The notes below the pieces were generated by a model. That model was not told where the DNA came from. It did not search any database and was given only the letters and a program-made list of their open reading frames with translations. Positions 36,985 to 49,352 of a DNA stretch of 64,000 nucleotides are shown piece by piece (position 1 is the stretch's first letter; each line of letters begins with the position of its first letter). This stretch comes from Eudorina sp. 2006-703-Eu-15 (Eukaryota; Chlorophyta; Chlorophyceae; Chlamydomonadales; Volvocaceae), in contig BDSI01000074.1 of the NCBI GenBank assembly GCA_003117195.1, positions 269,913 through 333,912 of the forward strand, written 5' to 3'. Both the position numbers and the translations under genes were made by a program.

Positions 36985-37735
36985 CATCGGCCGGGACATG
37001 AACTCGCGGTCCAAGGCCTCGGCCAGGAGGTCCTGCGCCTCCCATGCATGTGCATGGAAGAAGCCGTCACGCCCCGTGAAGACCTCCAGGGCCGCAGCTG
37101 CCATGCTGCCCGGGGACCCGAACTTGACCAAGTCCTCGAAGGCGAGGTCCGTCGCCGACAGATGGAGGGCGTACAGCCCCGCAAAGAACCGCCCATTGGG
37201 GTCCGTCGCCGTGCGGCTCAGGGCGTCCAGCGCCATCATAGCCGCACAAGTCCTCTTGTCAGCGGGCTCGTCAACGTACAGGTCCAGGTACAGGTCGAGG
37301 TCGACGGCCTCCTCCGCCCCTCCCTCCATCTGGCACGGCACTGAGCCCTCACGAATGAGCTGTTGGTACTTCCCTTCGAATTCTTCCGCAGGCATGTCCC
37401 TCGTCGCGAACAGTGTAAAATGGTTGCCGAACACGATGCTCTTGTCCGCAGACGTAAACTTGAGCTCTCCTCGTTGACGAAACCCAAGCCATCCGGGAGC
37501 GGAAGCTCCGCGCGCGTAACGGCGCACCCTGCTTGGATACCCAGACGGTTATGGAAGGCCTTGCTGAATTGTGCTTTAGAGATGAAGAAGGACGCGCCCT
37601 GGAAAACGCCGTTGCGAGGTTGCGCGCGTACCGACAGAACCATCTGTCCAGTAGCTGGATCTGTAATGTGCTGAACATCACCATCGCGCGGTTGCCCGAC
37701 TACGTCGCCAAACACCAATGGCTGGTCAGGAGCAA
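36985..37735 (-). pseudogene. Unknown gene with a 2-bp frameshift
   Basis: The family is not recognised. Reading from about 37735 (just after a CTGACCAG acceptor), the frame gives PLVFGDVVGQPRDGDV, then LSVRAQPRNGVFQGASFFIS and LPDGLGFVNEE. At about 37470 the reading must shift to continue ELKFTSADKSIVFGNHFTLF and then DMPAEEFEGKYQQLIREGSV, ALSRTATDPNGRFFAGLYAL and AAAALEVFTGRDGFFHAHAW, ending SRPM and TAA at 36985. The shift fits a 2-bp AG duplication in GAGGAGAGCTC, where GAGGAGCTC would stay in frame. It may be a real disabling mutation or an assembly error. Pieces of this gene recur, about 93-95% identical, in the inverted repeat at 42013-42683, and these retain the same protein phrases, so a family exists. 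The codons look natural and GC-ending. Upstream exons, if any, are unresolved. Confidence 0.45.
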
Positions 37736-39017
37736 CAGGTGGACGGGAATGTGCGGTGTGGTGCGCAGCTCAGATCCCATGGTCGATCAACGCTCGGCGG
37801 TTTTGTGGTTTAGGTTTGGTGCTTATGTCGCTTTGGGCGGCGTTACTAACGCCTGTCTCAAAGGACAAGAAAACATGTGAGCTATTGAGACACGCCAAGT
37901 CACAGTTGCTGAGTCAGAGATGGCTGAACGCTGTACGGCGTGCGACCAAAGTCAAGGCTGGTCCCTTGCAATGGCGCTTCATAACGACAAGGCGTGCGCT
38001 CCGAGACAAACATTTATCGCGTGTCCTTTGAATGTTACCATGTTCGTCTGCACGGTGTTGCGAAAAATAAAGGAAACAGGGTACACATTAAAACCCATTT
38101 TTCCTGCAGACGGCGGAAACTGCCGCGGCAAGGACCTCGCCGGGACGGGATGCGTGGGGTGGTCCTCTAGGTTGATTTCGTATGGTGAATCCATCTTGCT
38201 CGTTCGAACACCAGCTGAACGACGCGCGGGGAGCGTGAGGGCACCTCGGTCCTCCACATCCAGCAGTGTGATAGCGTGGGCCGATGTTGCATTGCTGTCC
38301 TTGCGCTTGGCTGCGTAAATTCAACGCTCTTCCTACACAAATCAAGGAGAGCCGCGCACAGGCGCGCCACCGCTCCGCTCTGGGTTCTCCCTCGGGCATT
38401 AATGGCCTGTCGATGTGTTGTGAGTTCGTGTTTCGTGAGGCTACAATAGTGTATTGTATTGTAGAGCGCGACAGTTTACGAATCGGTGCATGTGCCAGGT
38501 GATGGTTCAGTCGTTACCCACTCAGTAAGCGCACAAGAATGGCATCCCCGAGGGTCAAGCCAAGCCTTAGGACGCACAAAACAAGCTTAAATGCAGTGAA
38601 ACCGTGACGAAGGGGGCCGAAACAGGTTGTAATCAAACCATGACTACAATTTAGCTCCGTACAGCACGCTCTGGTGTAGTGCCCTCGCTCATGTCGTTTA
38701 ACTGTACAACTACGAGTTTCTACGCATATCTGATGTAATGTTTATCGCTCGCCAAAATTATTTAGACATTCTTAAGGCTTAGCGTGAGCTTCTCGGGAAA
38801 AGCGGGCTGAACTGAAAGATTCTAGCGTCAGCTTGGTGATTATAATGCAGATCTTTTGTTATCGTCTGGTGCTGCAGGTGCCTGCTCAGTTTGGTCTGGT
38901 ACAAGAGTAGGCCCTCTGAAGGGCACTCAGCGTAACAATGTGCGAACTGCCAGCTGCAGCAGCGGCACAATTAAAAGCCACAGGTTTTTCGTCTTGGATG
39001 TAAGTGCTGCGTGAGCC
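37736..39017. promoter_or_regulatory. Upstream region of the SPL-like gene
   Basis: The sequence becomes distinctly AT-richer from about 38,430 to 39,000, as expected for the promoter and 5' UTR of the plus-strand gene starting at 39018. On the minus strand, 38370-38100 has open frames that could be upstream exons of the unknown gene, but no splice chain can be supported. I see no RNA gene. Confidence 0.35.
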
Positions 39018-42000
39018 ATGGAACATCAGACGGGCACGTGGCAGCGCACATTTCGTGAGGAAGCCGTCAGGGTCAGCTCGCCTCTACGGGCTCTGGCCAT
39101 GGGCATGGCTTCTTGGCTTGCAGCATTATTATTGCAGTTTGTACTGCGGCTGTTTTGCTCACTCAAGGCTTGGGTAGGAGTGCGTGAGGCCTCGCAACAT
39201 GAGACGGATGCAACCAAACCGGCAGAAGATTCTGCCAAGGATAGTAATTTTGGTCATGTACCGGAAAGCCAGGAGCCGTGCAGCCAGCGCTGCCGTGGCC
39301 TGCGGTCCAGCAAAGCACCAAAAAACCTGGAGCCCACAGCAGCGAAACTTCATCGGATTCAGCCCCGCAGCTCTCCACTGTACTCACCATGGGCTTGTGC
39401 CTCACAGCCCTGCCACGACAGCAGTCAGCCTATGCGACCTGACTGCGGTCCGCCGGTGCCGAACGCGGAAGCTGCTGAGGCCCTACCCACAAGTGGACTC
39501 TCCCCGAGAGCCTCGGGTCCCGCCTCTGGTTGCTGCGGAGTCAAACCCCTCGGCGACGGCACTCAATCGGTGACAGCCACATCCACGGCGTCAATCGCCC
39601 CAACACCCGTGCCAGGAGCTATTGCCAACAAGCAAGGCTGTGGGGCTGCCTTGACCGACCTCCTCAACGCCGCCTCAGGCGGCGCGGACGTCGCTGGCGC
39701 CTTCCTGTCGCTGGACACCGCCAGTCGACCCGACACCACGTCCTCCGCTTTCGACACTGCACGGTCGCTCGTCAACCACGCGTGGGGCCAGTCGTACACG
39801 CCGATGTTCACGCTGGGCCGTGTTGCTCTGAAGATTCCCGACCGCCACCCTAGCGACCTGCCGCCTCTGTCCGCCTGGACAAGGCCGTACTGCGAGGCGC
39901 TGGAGGCGGAGGGCATCGCGCTCGTCGGCGCCTACGTCAGGCAGGGTGAGCCGGGCACACGACTCGAACCATGAAGGGACCGCTGGGTGGAAGTGTAACA
40001 TCCTCAAGCGTCGTAGCTGAGGTTGAGGTTGGGGTCGAGGTTTGGAGTTGACGGAGACCATACAGCCTGAACCGTGGTCCCGTCCGAGCTCCGTGTGTGG
40101 CCGTCCCAGGGCTGCGGGCGAGGGCTGTAGGGCGGGATGGTCAGGCCGCGATGTGGGTCGCGTCCCACCTGGACTGTTTGATGTTGCCCGCGGTGCTGTG
40201 CGTTTATCGCGATACTGGCATGCAGCCATCCTCCTTCCCTCCTTTAATGCCCTCCCTCCCTTGATGCCCTCCGCTACTGTTTCAACTGGGCTTCCGGGGC
40301 TGTCTGTCCCAGGATGCATCCACATCATATTGGACTTCCTCGATTTGGCGCTGGCCGGCGGTGGCGGCGGCGGTAGTGGCAGCGCCAGCGGCGACGGCGC
40401 TGACAGCACCAGCGGCTTCATTGCTCAGCACTCCAACCCGCAAACTCTGCGGCGCGGCCGACATCTGTTGGGTGCCGACCGCAGCGATCGCGCCTGCAGC
40501 AGCGGTGGCAGTAGCGGCAGCAACAGCCGGAGCAACAGTAGGAGACGCTCTGGTCGCGCGGCTGCAGCGGAGTTGTCTGAAACCGACGGCGGCGGTGCTG
40601 CGACCCAAATCGCGGCCTCCACGGTAGCTGCCGCCTTGCTGCAGCAGCCCACTGGCCGTGCATCGGCTCCCGGCGAGCTCCTTCATGGCGCCGCTGTGTT
40701 TGCGGGGGCCCATGAGCTCCGCCCGCTCCCTCAGCACGCTCGGCTCGCCCGCCGCCACCCGCCCGCCCGCGTCAGGTCCGCCAACGCGACGGCAGCGGTC
40801 GCGCCTGCCTACGTGCCGCCTTCCCCGTCACCCGGCGGCGTCGGCGCCGGCGACAGCCAGTACGCCACAGCAAACGGCGGCCGCGACGATGACGCTGACG
40901 ACGACGACAACGACGACGACGGCAGCGTCGGCGGCGCCACCGCGGCCCGCAACAGGTTACGCCCGCTTTCCGCCCGGCGGCTACGCCAGCTGCGGCGCGC
41001 TAGCGTGCCGTCGTTGCTGTCGGGGACGCCCGGGTTCCCGGCTCTACCGAGCCTGTTGACCTCGCCGCCGTCCGCGCGGACAGCCGCTGGGAGCGCCGCT
41101 GCCACCGCCACGTCCACCGCCACCACCTCCCGTGATGGCGCCGCAGCTTTGCCGTCGGCCGCCACGTCTTCTTCGGCGACGTCACGCCTGCTGGCAGCTC
41201 TGACGCCGGAGATGCTGGTGGATCTTCTGGGCACGGGCATAAACGGCGGCGGCCAGGCGGTGACGGTGCAGCTGCCGGCTGGCGGCGGGGACTGGAGTGT
41301 CAGGATGATGCAGACCGGCGGCGGCGCCGCCGCCGTGGTCCCGGCGGTGGTGGGTCCCCAGCCGCCAGACCTCAGGTGCGTCTCGCCGCCCTGCATCCTC
41401 GCTGGGGCGCAAGGCCCCGTCAGCCTGTACGTTGTGGGAACGGACATCCAGGGCGTGACGTCGGGGCCGAGTTCGGCGGTCGGGCCCGACGGAGCGGCTG
41501 CGGCGGCGGCTGCGGCGGCTCCGGGCGGCGGCGAGGCGCCGCTGACGGTGCACGTGCGCTTCCGCGGCGAGTTTCAGTCCTGCCGCGCTTCGCTGTTGGG
41601 CGACCAAATGCCGGCGGAGGCGATATGCCAGGTATGGTATACGTGAGTGAGCTTTGGGGGTCGCCTCGCGCCCACTTTGGGGGCCTGCCGGCCATGACCA
41701 CCAGGCGTGTGTATAGATAAGAACCCCAGGTGTGTGTGTGTGTGTGTCAACGAGCGGGTTCATGGTCGGGTTTTGAGTGGGCGTCGCGAGCGAAATGGTT
41801 GACCGAAAGCGCCATAGGGCTCCTGACTGCTAGGCTATCGTGTACCGAACCGACCAAGTTGGGATCTTGAAGCTTTTGTCGGCGACGGCCCGGGCCTTTG
41901 AGAGTTGTCCGGCAGGTGACCAGCCGCTGATTCCGTCAACCAAGCGCGGATTCCGTCAACCAACTGCGGATTCTGTCAACCAGCACTCCTGAATGAGACG

Positions 42001-45000
42001 GCACTTCCTTTGGTACGCGCGCAACCTCGCATCCGCGTTTACCAGGGGTATGTCTTTCTTCGTCGCGCCTTATCCACAGCACAGCACTGTCACCCACAAT
42101 GACGTCTGTACATCGGCCGGGACGGGACCTTGCGGTCCAGGGCCTCGGCCAGCCGGTCCTGCGCCTCGCTTGCATGTGCATGGAAGAAGCCGTCCCGCAC
42201 CGTGAACACCTCCAGGGCCGCAGCTGCCATGCTGCCCGGGGATCCGAACTTGAGCAAGTCCTCGAAGGCGAGGTCCGTCGCCGACAGATGGAGGGCGTAC
42301 AGCCCCGCAAAGAACCGCACATTGGGGTCCGTCGCCGTGCGGTTCAGGGCGTGTGCGGCTATGATGGCGCTGGACGCCCTGAGCCGCACGGCGACGGACC
42401 CCAATGTGCGGTTCTTTGCGGGGCTGTACGCCCTCCATCTGTCGGCGACGGACCTCGCCTTCGAGGACTTGCTCAAGTTCGGGTCCCTGGCCAGCATGGC
42501 AGCTGCGGCCCTGGAGGTGTTCACGGTGCGGGACGGCGCATGCATGCGAGGCGCAGGACCGCCTGGCCGAGGCCTTGGACCGCGAGGTCATGTCCCGGCC
42601 GATGTACACGGCCTTGCTGTGCTGTGGATAAGGCGCGATGAAGAACGCGTCCTGGTAAACGCCGTTGCGAGGTTGCGCGCGTACAGGATAAAGGTTCTCA
42701 TGCAGGTGCCCGTTGAACCGCGGCCCTCCTGCCATGACTAGTTTGAGTCCCTGCGCCACTGCCTCACCTCCTTACGTGTTGTCTGGCATTCACGCGCCCC
42801 TACCCCCGCACCCTGTGGGGCGCTCCCCCAGGCGCTGCCGCTGGACGCCCTTCGCCGCGCGGAGGTGCTGTGCCTGCAGCTGGCCGCCCCGCCGCGACAG
42901 CCGGGCCTTATGTTTGTGGAGTGCCAGCGGGGCGGGCTGCTGGGCTCGGCTGTGCCGGTGCTGGTGGCGCCCAATACGGGGGTGAGTGCCGCCCAGACGT
43001 CCAGAGCGCGAAGGGGGGCGGCGGAGTGCCCCCCTGTGCGCTCCCTGACACCTCACGGCAGACGGCGGCCGGCGCCTGGCCCGGGGTCACCGTGGCGCGC
43101 CTTTTGGTAGCCCTATAGTAGCTTGGTAGCGGGGATTAGGGCCCAGAGTTTTGCTTGGACCCCAAGCAACCTGATGCCACCGTGTTGCTGCTGCGGTACC
43201 GTAGTGCGGTTCTCTACGCCCCATCTTCTTGCCTATCTGTCTGTCGGTCTGTCGGTCTGCCTGCTGGTCGTATGAACATCCACACCCGGACACGGACAGT
43301 GATTCTGACCCGCGGCCTCTCGTATTTCAGTCATGCTGTTGCTCACACGCATCCGCGTTTCTTGCCGGTGCGGCCTTGCCCTGTTGTTGCCCTGCGGTGC
43401 TCCTCTTCTTGTGCGGCGCAGGTGTGGCAGGAGGTGGCGGCGCTGCAGAACGCCGCCCTGCAGGAGGGGGGTCCGCAGATGGCGGCCGCGCAGCGCCTCA
43501 TGGCGGACTTGGGTCTCTGGCTGGACTTCATCGCCAGCGGCCCGCCGTGCCCGCCGCGGGCCCCGCTGCTGAACACCCGGGCTCGCCAGCAGCAGCAGCT
43601 GCAGTCGCAGCCGTCCGGCGCCACCGTGCTGCAGACCCGCCGCGCTGCAACGGGCCCTTTTCCGCAGCAGCAGCAGCAGCAGCAGCCGGTTTCGCTGCAG
43701 GAAGGCTGGGCCGGCAGCGCGACTGATGACGGCCTCGGCCCTGCGCGTGGTGATGTTGGTGCGGTTTCGGGTGCTGGCGCTGCTGCCATGGCGGCGGCGG
43801 ATGGTCCCGGGGCTGCACTCGAGGTGGCCCCCCGCGAACGCGGGCCCCAGGCCCCTGGTCATGGTAGCGGATTTGCACTGACACGGCTGCTGGGGCCGTC
43901 TTTCCTGCGGCTGCTCAGCGACTTCGAGTCCCCGGATGCAGACGAGGACGGAGAGGCTGCGCAGGCCCTGATGCAGCAACAGACGGACCTCCGCGAGCTG
44001 CAGGAGCATCTGGCGCATATGGGGCGGGAGCAGCAGGCCCAGCGGGCCGCGGCCCCGGGACTGCCGTTGCTGGAGCAGTTGGTCGAGATGGCGGAGCGGC
44101 AGCAGCAGGAGCAGCAGCAGCAGCAGCAGCGGCGGCGGCGGCCACAACCCCACCCGGGTGCGAGCGCCCACCAGGCGGCGCAGCCGGTGCACCCCGGGCA
44201 GGAGCTGGGCTTGGAGGCCGACGACGTCGGCGCGCTGGCGGCGGCGCAGATGGGCGCCGCGTACGGCAGCAGCCCCGGCCCGGACGCCACGCGGGGAGGC
44301 GACGGCGCCGCGGCCGCGGCCGCCGAGGCCATGGCTCTGGGCGAGTACGTCCGGGCCATCAGTGACCCGCAGTCGCGACGAATGGAGGAAGAGATAGCGA
44401 GATCACCAGGCTCGGCCCACGCGGTGCCGGTGGCGGAGTGGGGCCAAGGGCCGCCGCGGCCGGCGCGGCGTCTGTCGACGCGCCTGGGTTTGCTGTCTGG
44501 ATCGTCCTGGGCGAATGCGGCGGCGGCGGCGCCACCACCGCCGTTGTCGCCATCACGGCGGCAGCGGCAACAGCAGGAGGAAGAGGACCAGCAGCAGCAG
44601 TGCCAGCAGCAGAGGAATGGCGGTGCAGTCGCGGGCGGTGACTCGGGGCCAACGGTGAGGGCCTGCATGGACGTGCGGTCGGTCAGCAGCGCTGGGCTGT
44701 CAGCTGCGTTCGGCGGGACCGTCGACGCGTCGCCGTCGAGCGTCACCTCCGGCACCTCGCGCGCGAGTGTGTGCGGTCTTCCGCTGGCGGCGGCGCCGCC
44801 GCCGCCACACGCCGACAGCACGTACAATGGCCGGTGGCAGTTGCCGTCGGCGCAGCCGTCGCCGCGGGCAAAATCCGGTGGGGCACCCCGTGCTCAGAAC
44901 AGCAGCACGCTTCCGGTGCCGCTCCCGGCGGCGTCACCACAGCCGCTGCCTCCGCCGCCTCCGCCGCAGCCGCCGGCCGCGGGTGACGAAAATGTCGAAC

Positions 45001-48000
45001 CAGCTGAGGTTGCTGGTTCGAATTCCGTCGTCAGCGGTGATCTGCTGGCGTTGGGTCCGTCCGAGGCCGCGACGCTGTCCCACGCACTGATGGCTTACGG
45101 CCCCTTCCCTTGGTCGACTATGGGCGCCGCCAGCGGAACCTTGAACCTGGCGCCCGTCCGTACGGACTCGTCCGGTACGGAACTGCACAGCTGGGACAGC
45201 CTGACGGAGGCGGCGCTGGCGGTATCGGCATCGCTGCCACCGGCGTCGTTGTCTGGGGCGCTGCCGACACCGCCACTGACATCCTCGACAGCTGCGGCGT
45301 CGGCGTCGCCGTCGCCGTCGCCGCGCGCGTCGCTGCATCTGAACGGCGCGAGCGACGGCGGTACGCGCACGCTGCGGCCCTTTGCCGCCATTTGCGGGGT
45401 GAGTGCCAGTGGCGGCGCGGCCGTCACTGGCGGCGGCCGCCGACCCAGTGAGGACCGCGACGGTCGTCCGCAGCTGCGGCGCGGCCTGCGGCAAATCCAC
45501 ACAGGGGCCGACCTCGGCCAGTCCTCTCCCAGCGCAGCAACCTCTGGACCAGCTCCTGCGGGCACGCAGGCGGGCGGCGCATACACCGCAACGGAAAGCC
45601 AGCACTTGGAGTCTCCGCTGGAAACCGCGACGAGCTCACCCCGGCCGGTGACGCCGGTTGCCATGTCCGCTGCAACGGTCGCGGCGGCGGCGGCGATGGT
45701 GGGTCCCAGCAGTGGCGGATCGTCAGCACACGTCGATGCAACCCAAGGGCTGCAGGCCTGGGCTCCAATTCACTTGGGCTGTGGGCAGGCCTCGGCGGCG
45801 CAGCCGTCCGGCGCTCCTGCGACGGGCGAGACAGCGGCGGCGGCAGCGGCGGCACCGCCGGAGCGACGTTCCGACGGTCCTTCTGCAGCGGCGACGCCGG
45901 GGACGGACGGCATCATGGGCCCGGCGGCGGCCGACGCCGCCGACGGCGCGTGTACGGCCGCGGCTATCGCCGCACCCACTGTCGTACCCTCGACGTCCGA
46001 CCTGACTCCTGGAGGTCTTCTGGAGGAGTTATCACCCAGTGCTGCTGCTGCTACAGCCGGCGCCGCGGACACCACCATGGCCACAGCGGTGGTGCTGCTG
46101 CCGCCGCCGCCGCCGGCCCTGCGGCCGCAGCGCGCCGCCGTCACTGGTGACCGCAGGGTATCCGCGGCGGCGGCGGCGCCGCTGCCGTACGGCTCTTGGA
46201 TCACTTCCGGGGAGGAAACGGTGGCGCTGCTCCACTCGCGAATGCGGCACTTGGGTGTGGGGCTGCTGGCGTTCTCCGTCCGGCGTGGCTGGATCGCCAC
46301 CACGGCGGAGTTGCTGTCGGGACTGGCGCGCGTGGGTACGGGCCTGGCGGAGGCCGATGCCGAGGTGGCGGCGCGGGAGCGCGGCATGGGTCTGCTCCAC
46401 CTCGCCGTCACGGCGCAGCAGCCGGCGCTGCTGTGCGCGCTGGCAGACATGACGGCGCCGGCGGGCGGACCAGCGGCGAGCGGCGCGGCGGCGGCGGCGC
46501 CGCCGCCGCCGCCGTCGCCGCCGCCGCCGCCGTCGCCGCCGCGAGCGGGCCTGTGCTGCTGTGGCGGCGTCTGTTGGCTCTGCAGCGGCGCCGGCGGCTT
46601 CTCCTGGGATGTAGCGGCGCGCGGACCCATGGGTCTCACGCCGCTGCACTTGGCCACTGCCTTGGAGGACGGCGGCGCGACGGCGTCGCTGCTGCTGGAG
46701 GTGTTCCCCGACGCGCCGGCGGCGTGGTTCACAGCGATGGACGACAGCGGGATGACGCCCGCGGAGATGGCGGCTCAGGCGCGGCTGGGGGCGCTGAACG
46801 AGCTGGCGAGGGCGCGCCTCGCAGCCGGGCAGCCGCAGCCGCAGATCCATCGCCCTGGGGCTCCGCGGTACCTCGCACACTATGGTGCGCAGCAACAGCC
46901 GGAGAGAGTGCAGCAGGAGTTGCTGCAGCAGCAGCTGCTGCAGCTGGAGACGGAGGTGCGCGCGCACGTTCAGCAGCAGCAGCAGCAGCAGCGCTGGAAC
47001 CCCACACCCACACCCTCGCCCGTGCCGACCCCCGCGCAGACGCAGCCGCACGTCCTTCCCAACCATGACGTCATGACGGCGCTGCAGTCGCCACGCCGGC
47101 AGCAGCAGCAGCAGCTGGTGGCAGAGGGGCCGCCGGTGGCGATGGGGTTGGCGGGAGTGCAGCCGCCGCTCGTTGGGCGCTTGACTGGCGCTGTCGATGG
47201 GGGCAGGGACGGTCGCGGTGCGGCGAGTGTGGCGAGTGTGCCATCCGCCGCCGCCGTCGTCAGCGGGTCGGCCGTCCCGGATTGCGGTGCGGATGGGCTC
47301 ACCCGGGGCACATTCTACGACGGGACACCCAGGGGCACGGCAGCTGGACCCCGTCCATCTGCTGACGGCCAGCACACGCAGCAGCAGAAGCTGCAGCTCC
47401 CGCAGCAGCATTCTCAGCAGCAGCAGCGGCAGCGGTCGCGATCCGGTCTGTCGTGGCTGCGCGTTTGCCTGCGCGGCTTTGATGACCCACGGGTCGAGGC
47501 TCGCTACCGGATGTACCACGCCGCGTCGCTCGACATGATGGACAGGACGTGCGGTAAGGGCCGCGACGCGGTGCGACCCCGTCCAGCCGGGGGGGGGGGG
47601 GGGAGCAGGGCAAAGCCGGGGCGAGCGCGACGAGCCCTGTTGGCCCTGAGCTGTGACGGGCACGGCGAATAGATTTAGGCCAGGGTCACTGAAACCCGCA
47701 TATGCGGTAGTACGGTTGCTTCCCTCGCTTTCCGCTTCCCCCTCGCACTCACCCCGAGGCAGCGCAGGCCCCCGTTCGGTTACCCAACCAACCTGACCAG
47801 GACTGCTGACCATGACCACTGACGCCTTGGATCACCGACCCTGATTACCCGCGCTACGGGCACCTCTCGGCCCCTGCCACCACTGCCGGCCGTTTCTCCC
47901 TCCTGCCGCCGCCCTTCTCTCACCCCTCGGCCCCTCCGCCCCCTCCTCCCGCCCGGCCCTCCGCTGCCGGGTCACCAAGCCGCAGGCCTTGTCTTCGCCT

Positions 48001-49352
48001 GCCTGTTCCTGCTGCCTGCGCTGGAGCTGCTGCGGCAGCGCCGCGCGCTGGAGCTGGTCAGCCACTGCGTCTTCAACGCCGGGCTGCTGGGCCCCTACCT
48101 GCTGCATGCCGCCGCACCGGAGCTGTTCCGCCGCCACCGCGACGAGGCGCTCCTGATGGGGGACCTGATCAAGGCGGTCCTGGTGGGTTGCGGCGAACGG
48201 AGGGGCGGCGGGGGGATGATGCGGGGTCGCGGGTGATGGGGGTCTGTACAGGTGGGTGGGTGGGTGGGTGGGTGGGTGGGTGATAGTTACAACGGCCAAT
48301 CCGTTGCCTCTGTTTGCTGAGCCTGATGGGACCAGGCAGCCTCACGATGTGGGGATTTGAGGCGCTCGCACCCGCCTATTGCGCCCGGCGGGGCCCCCGG
48401 TGCGCCGCAGGTGATGTTGGCGGTGGCGGGCGCGCTGCCGCTGCCCCACGTGTGGGGAAACTTCTGCCGCAACCACATGGACGTCATTATGCTGGTCGTC
48501 ATAAAGCCGCTGTCGGAGCAGGTGCGCGTGGAGGGCATGTCGCCCGAGGAGATCCAGCGTAGATGGGTCCCCGGGGGGGTTCCTTCTCTCAACACTTTAT
48601 ACAGGAACAAATACTTCAATGCAATAATTATTATGTATGTATATATATAGAGAGAGAGACAGAGAGAGAGAGGGGCAGAGGAGGGACAGGAATCCATTTG
48701 CAAGCCTGTGCTGGTACCCTTTCCGCCACCCCGTTTAGCGCCCCGCTACGTACCCGGCTTCGCGGCCTGCGCTGACAGATAGCCGCTGACAGCGCCCGCA
48801 GCGCCATCCAGCCTTCCCGCTGCAACGAAGCCTTCCCTGACCGGGCATGGAACCTGTTGTCTGGACCAAGGCCACGCAGTCAACCTCGCATAGCGTTGGG
48901 CTGCCCGTACGACCTGCTGCTGCGGCGCGTGTGGCCTGCGGCCGCCGCCACTACGTCCATTCGCTGTCTGGCTCACCCACTTCGCCTTGCACGGGCCCCC
49001 GCCTTCCAATGCCGCTGCGCCGCAGATCCGCTTCCGGGCAGCCCTGCTGCAGCGCGCCGCCGCAGTGATCTCCGACGCGCACATCTACGCGGCGGTGACG
49101 TACCGGGGCTCGATGGTGCCGTCCCTGGCCCGGGCGCTGCTGCAAAACGCCGCCGCGCTGGCGCTGCTGGTGCTGCTGGACGTCCGCTCGCGCTCGCGCT
49201 TCCAGGCCGCAGCCGGCGGAGCCGGCCCCGCCGGCGCGGCGAGCTGCAAGGTCACTGCGGCCGCTGCGAGCGGCCGCGCCGCCGACGATTGCGGCGGTGC
49301 CGGCGCCAGCAGGCGCTTGTCAGCCGGCGGCGGCGACAAGAAATCCGATTGA
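39018..49352 (+). CDS. SPL/CRR1-like protein without an SBP zinc finger, with membrane segments
   Basis: Eight exons keep phase from ATG to TGA: 39018-39945, 40313-41631, 42832-42981, 43422-47553, 47986-48182, 48411-48521, 48779-48928 and 49026-49352, 2437 residues. The order of conserved blocks follows the region C-terminal to the SBP domain in plant SPL1/SPL12 and algal CRR1-type proteins: GRVALKIPDRHPSDLPP and YVRQGCIHIILDFL (exon 1-2 join); CVSPPCILAGAQGPVSLYVV; PGLMFVECQRGGLLGSAVPV; AAQRLMADLGLWLDFI; then ankyrin-like repeats (GMGLLHLAVTAQQPALLCAL and MGLTPLHLATALEDG) with FTAMDDSGMTPAEMAAQ. No SBP zinc-finger Cys/His pattern occurs in any exon. A hydrophobic stretch lies at residues 29-52 (ASWLAALLLQFVLRLF). 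More lie in exons 5, 6 and 8 (LVFACLFLLPALELL, HMDVIMLVVI, NAAALALLVLLDV). Poly-Gln, poly-Ala and an Asp-rich run (about 502-516) fill the linkers. The function is inferred only from family resemblance; it may be a membrane-held regulator. Confidence 0.75.
42013..42683. repeat. Long inverted repeat inside intron 2 of the SPL-like gene
   Basis: Arms 42013-42351 and 42375-42683 are reverse complements, about 85-90% identical with small indels, around a 24-bp loop. The arms are built from two pieces of the unknown gene at 36985-37735. The outer piece matches the VRAQPRNGVFQ region. The inner piece matches ALSRTATDPN to LDREFMSRPM. The two pieces are in opposite orientation to each other within each arm. 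A transcript of the intron would fold into a ~300-bp hairpin. Confidence 0.9.
48249..48283. repeat. (GGTG)n microsatellite
   Basis: About eight GGTG units lie in the intron between exons 5 and 6 of the SPL-like gene. A 14-15-base G run also occurs at about 47589-47603, just after the exon 4 donor. Confidence 0.85.

Noticed and set aside
46032..47819. 595-residue open frame on the minus strand
   Set aside because: It lies antisense to exon 4 of the SPL-like gene, whose ankyrin-like repeats are clear on the plus strand; it is Arg/Leu low complexity only.
39018..49352. SBP zinc finger expected for an SPL/CRR1-type protein
   Set aside because: I looked for the spaced Cys/His pattern in all exons and in the flanking frames upstream and found none.
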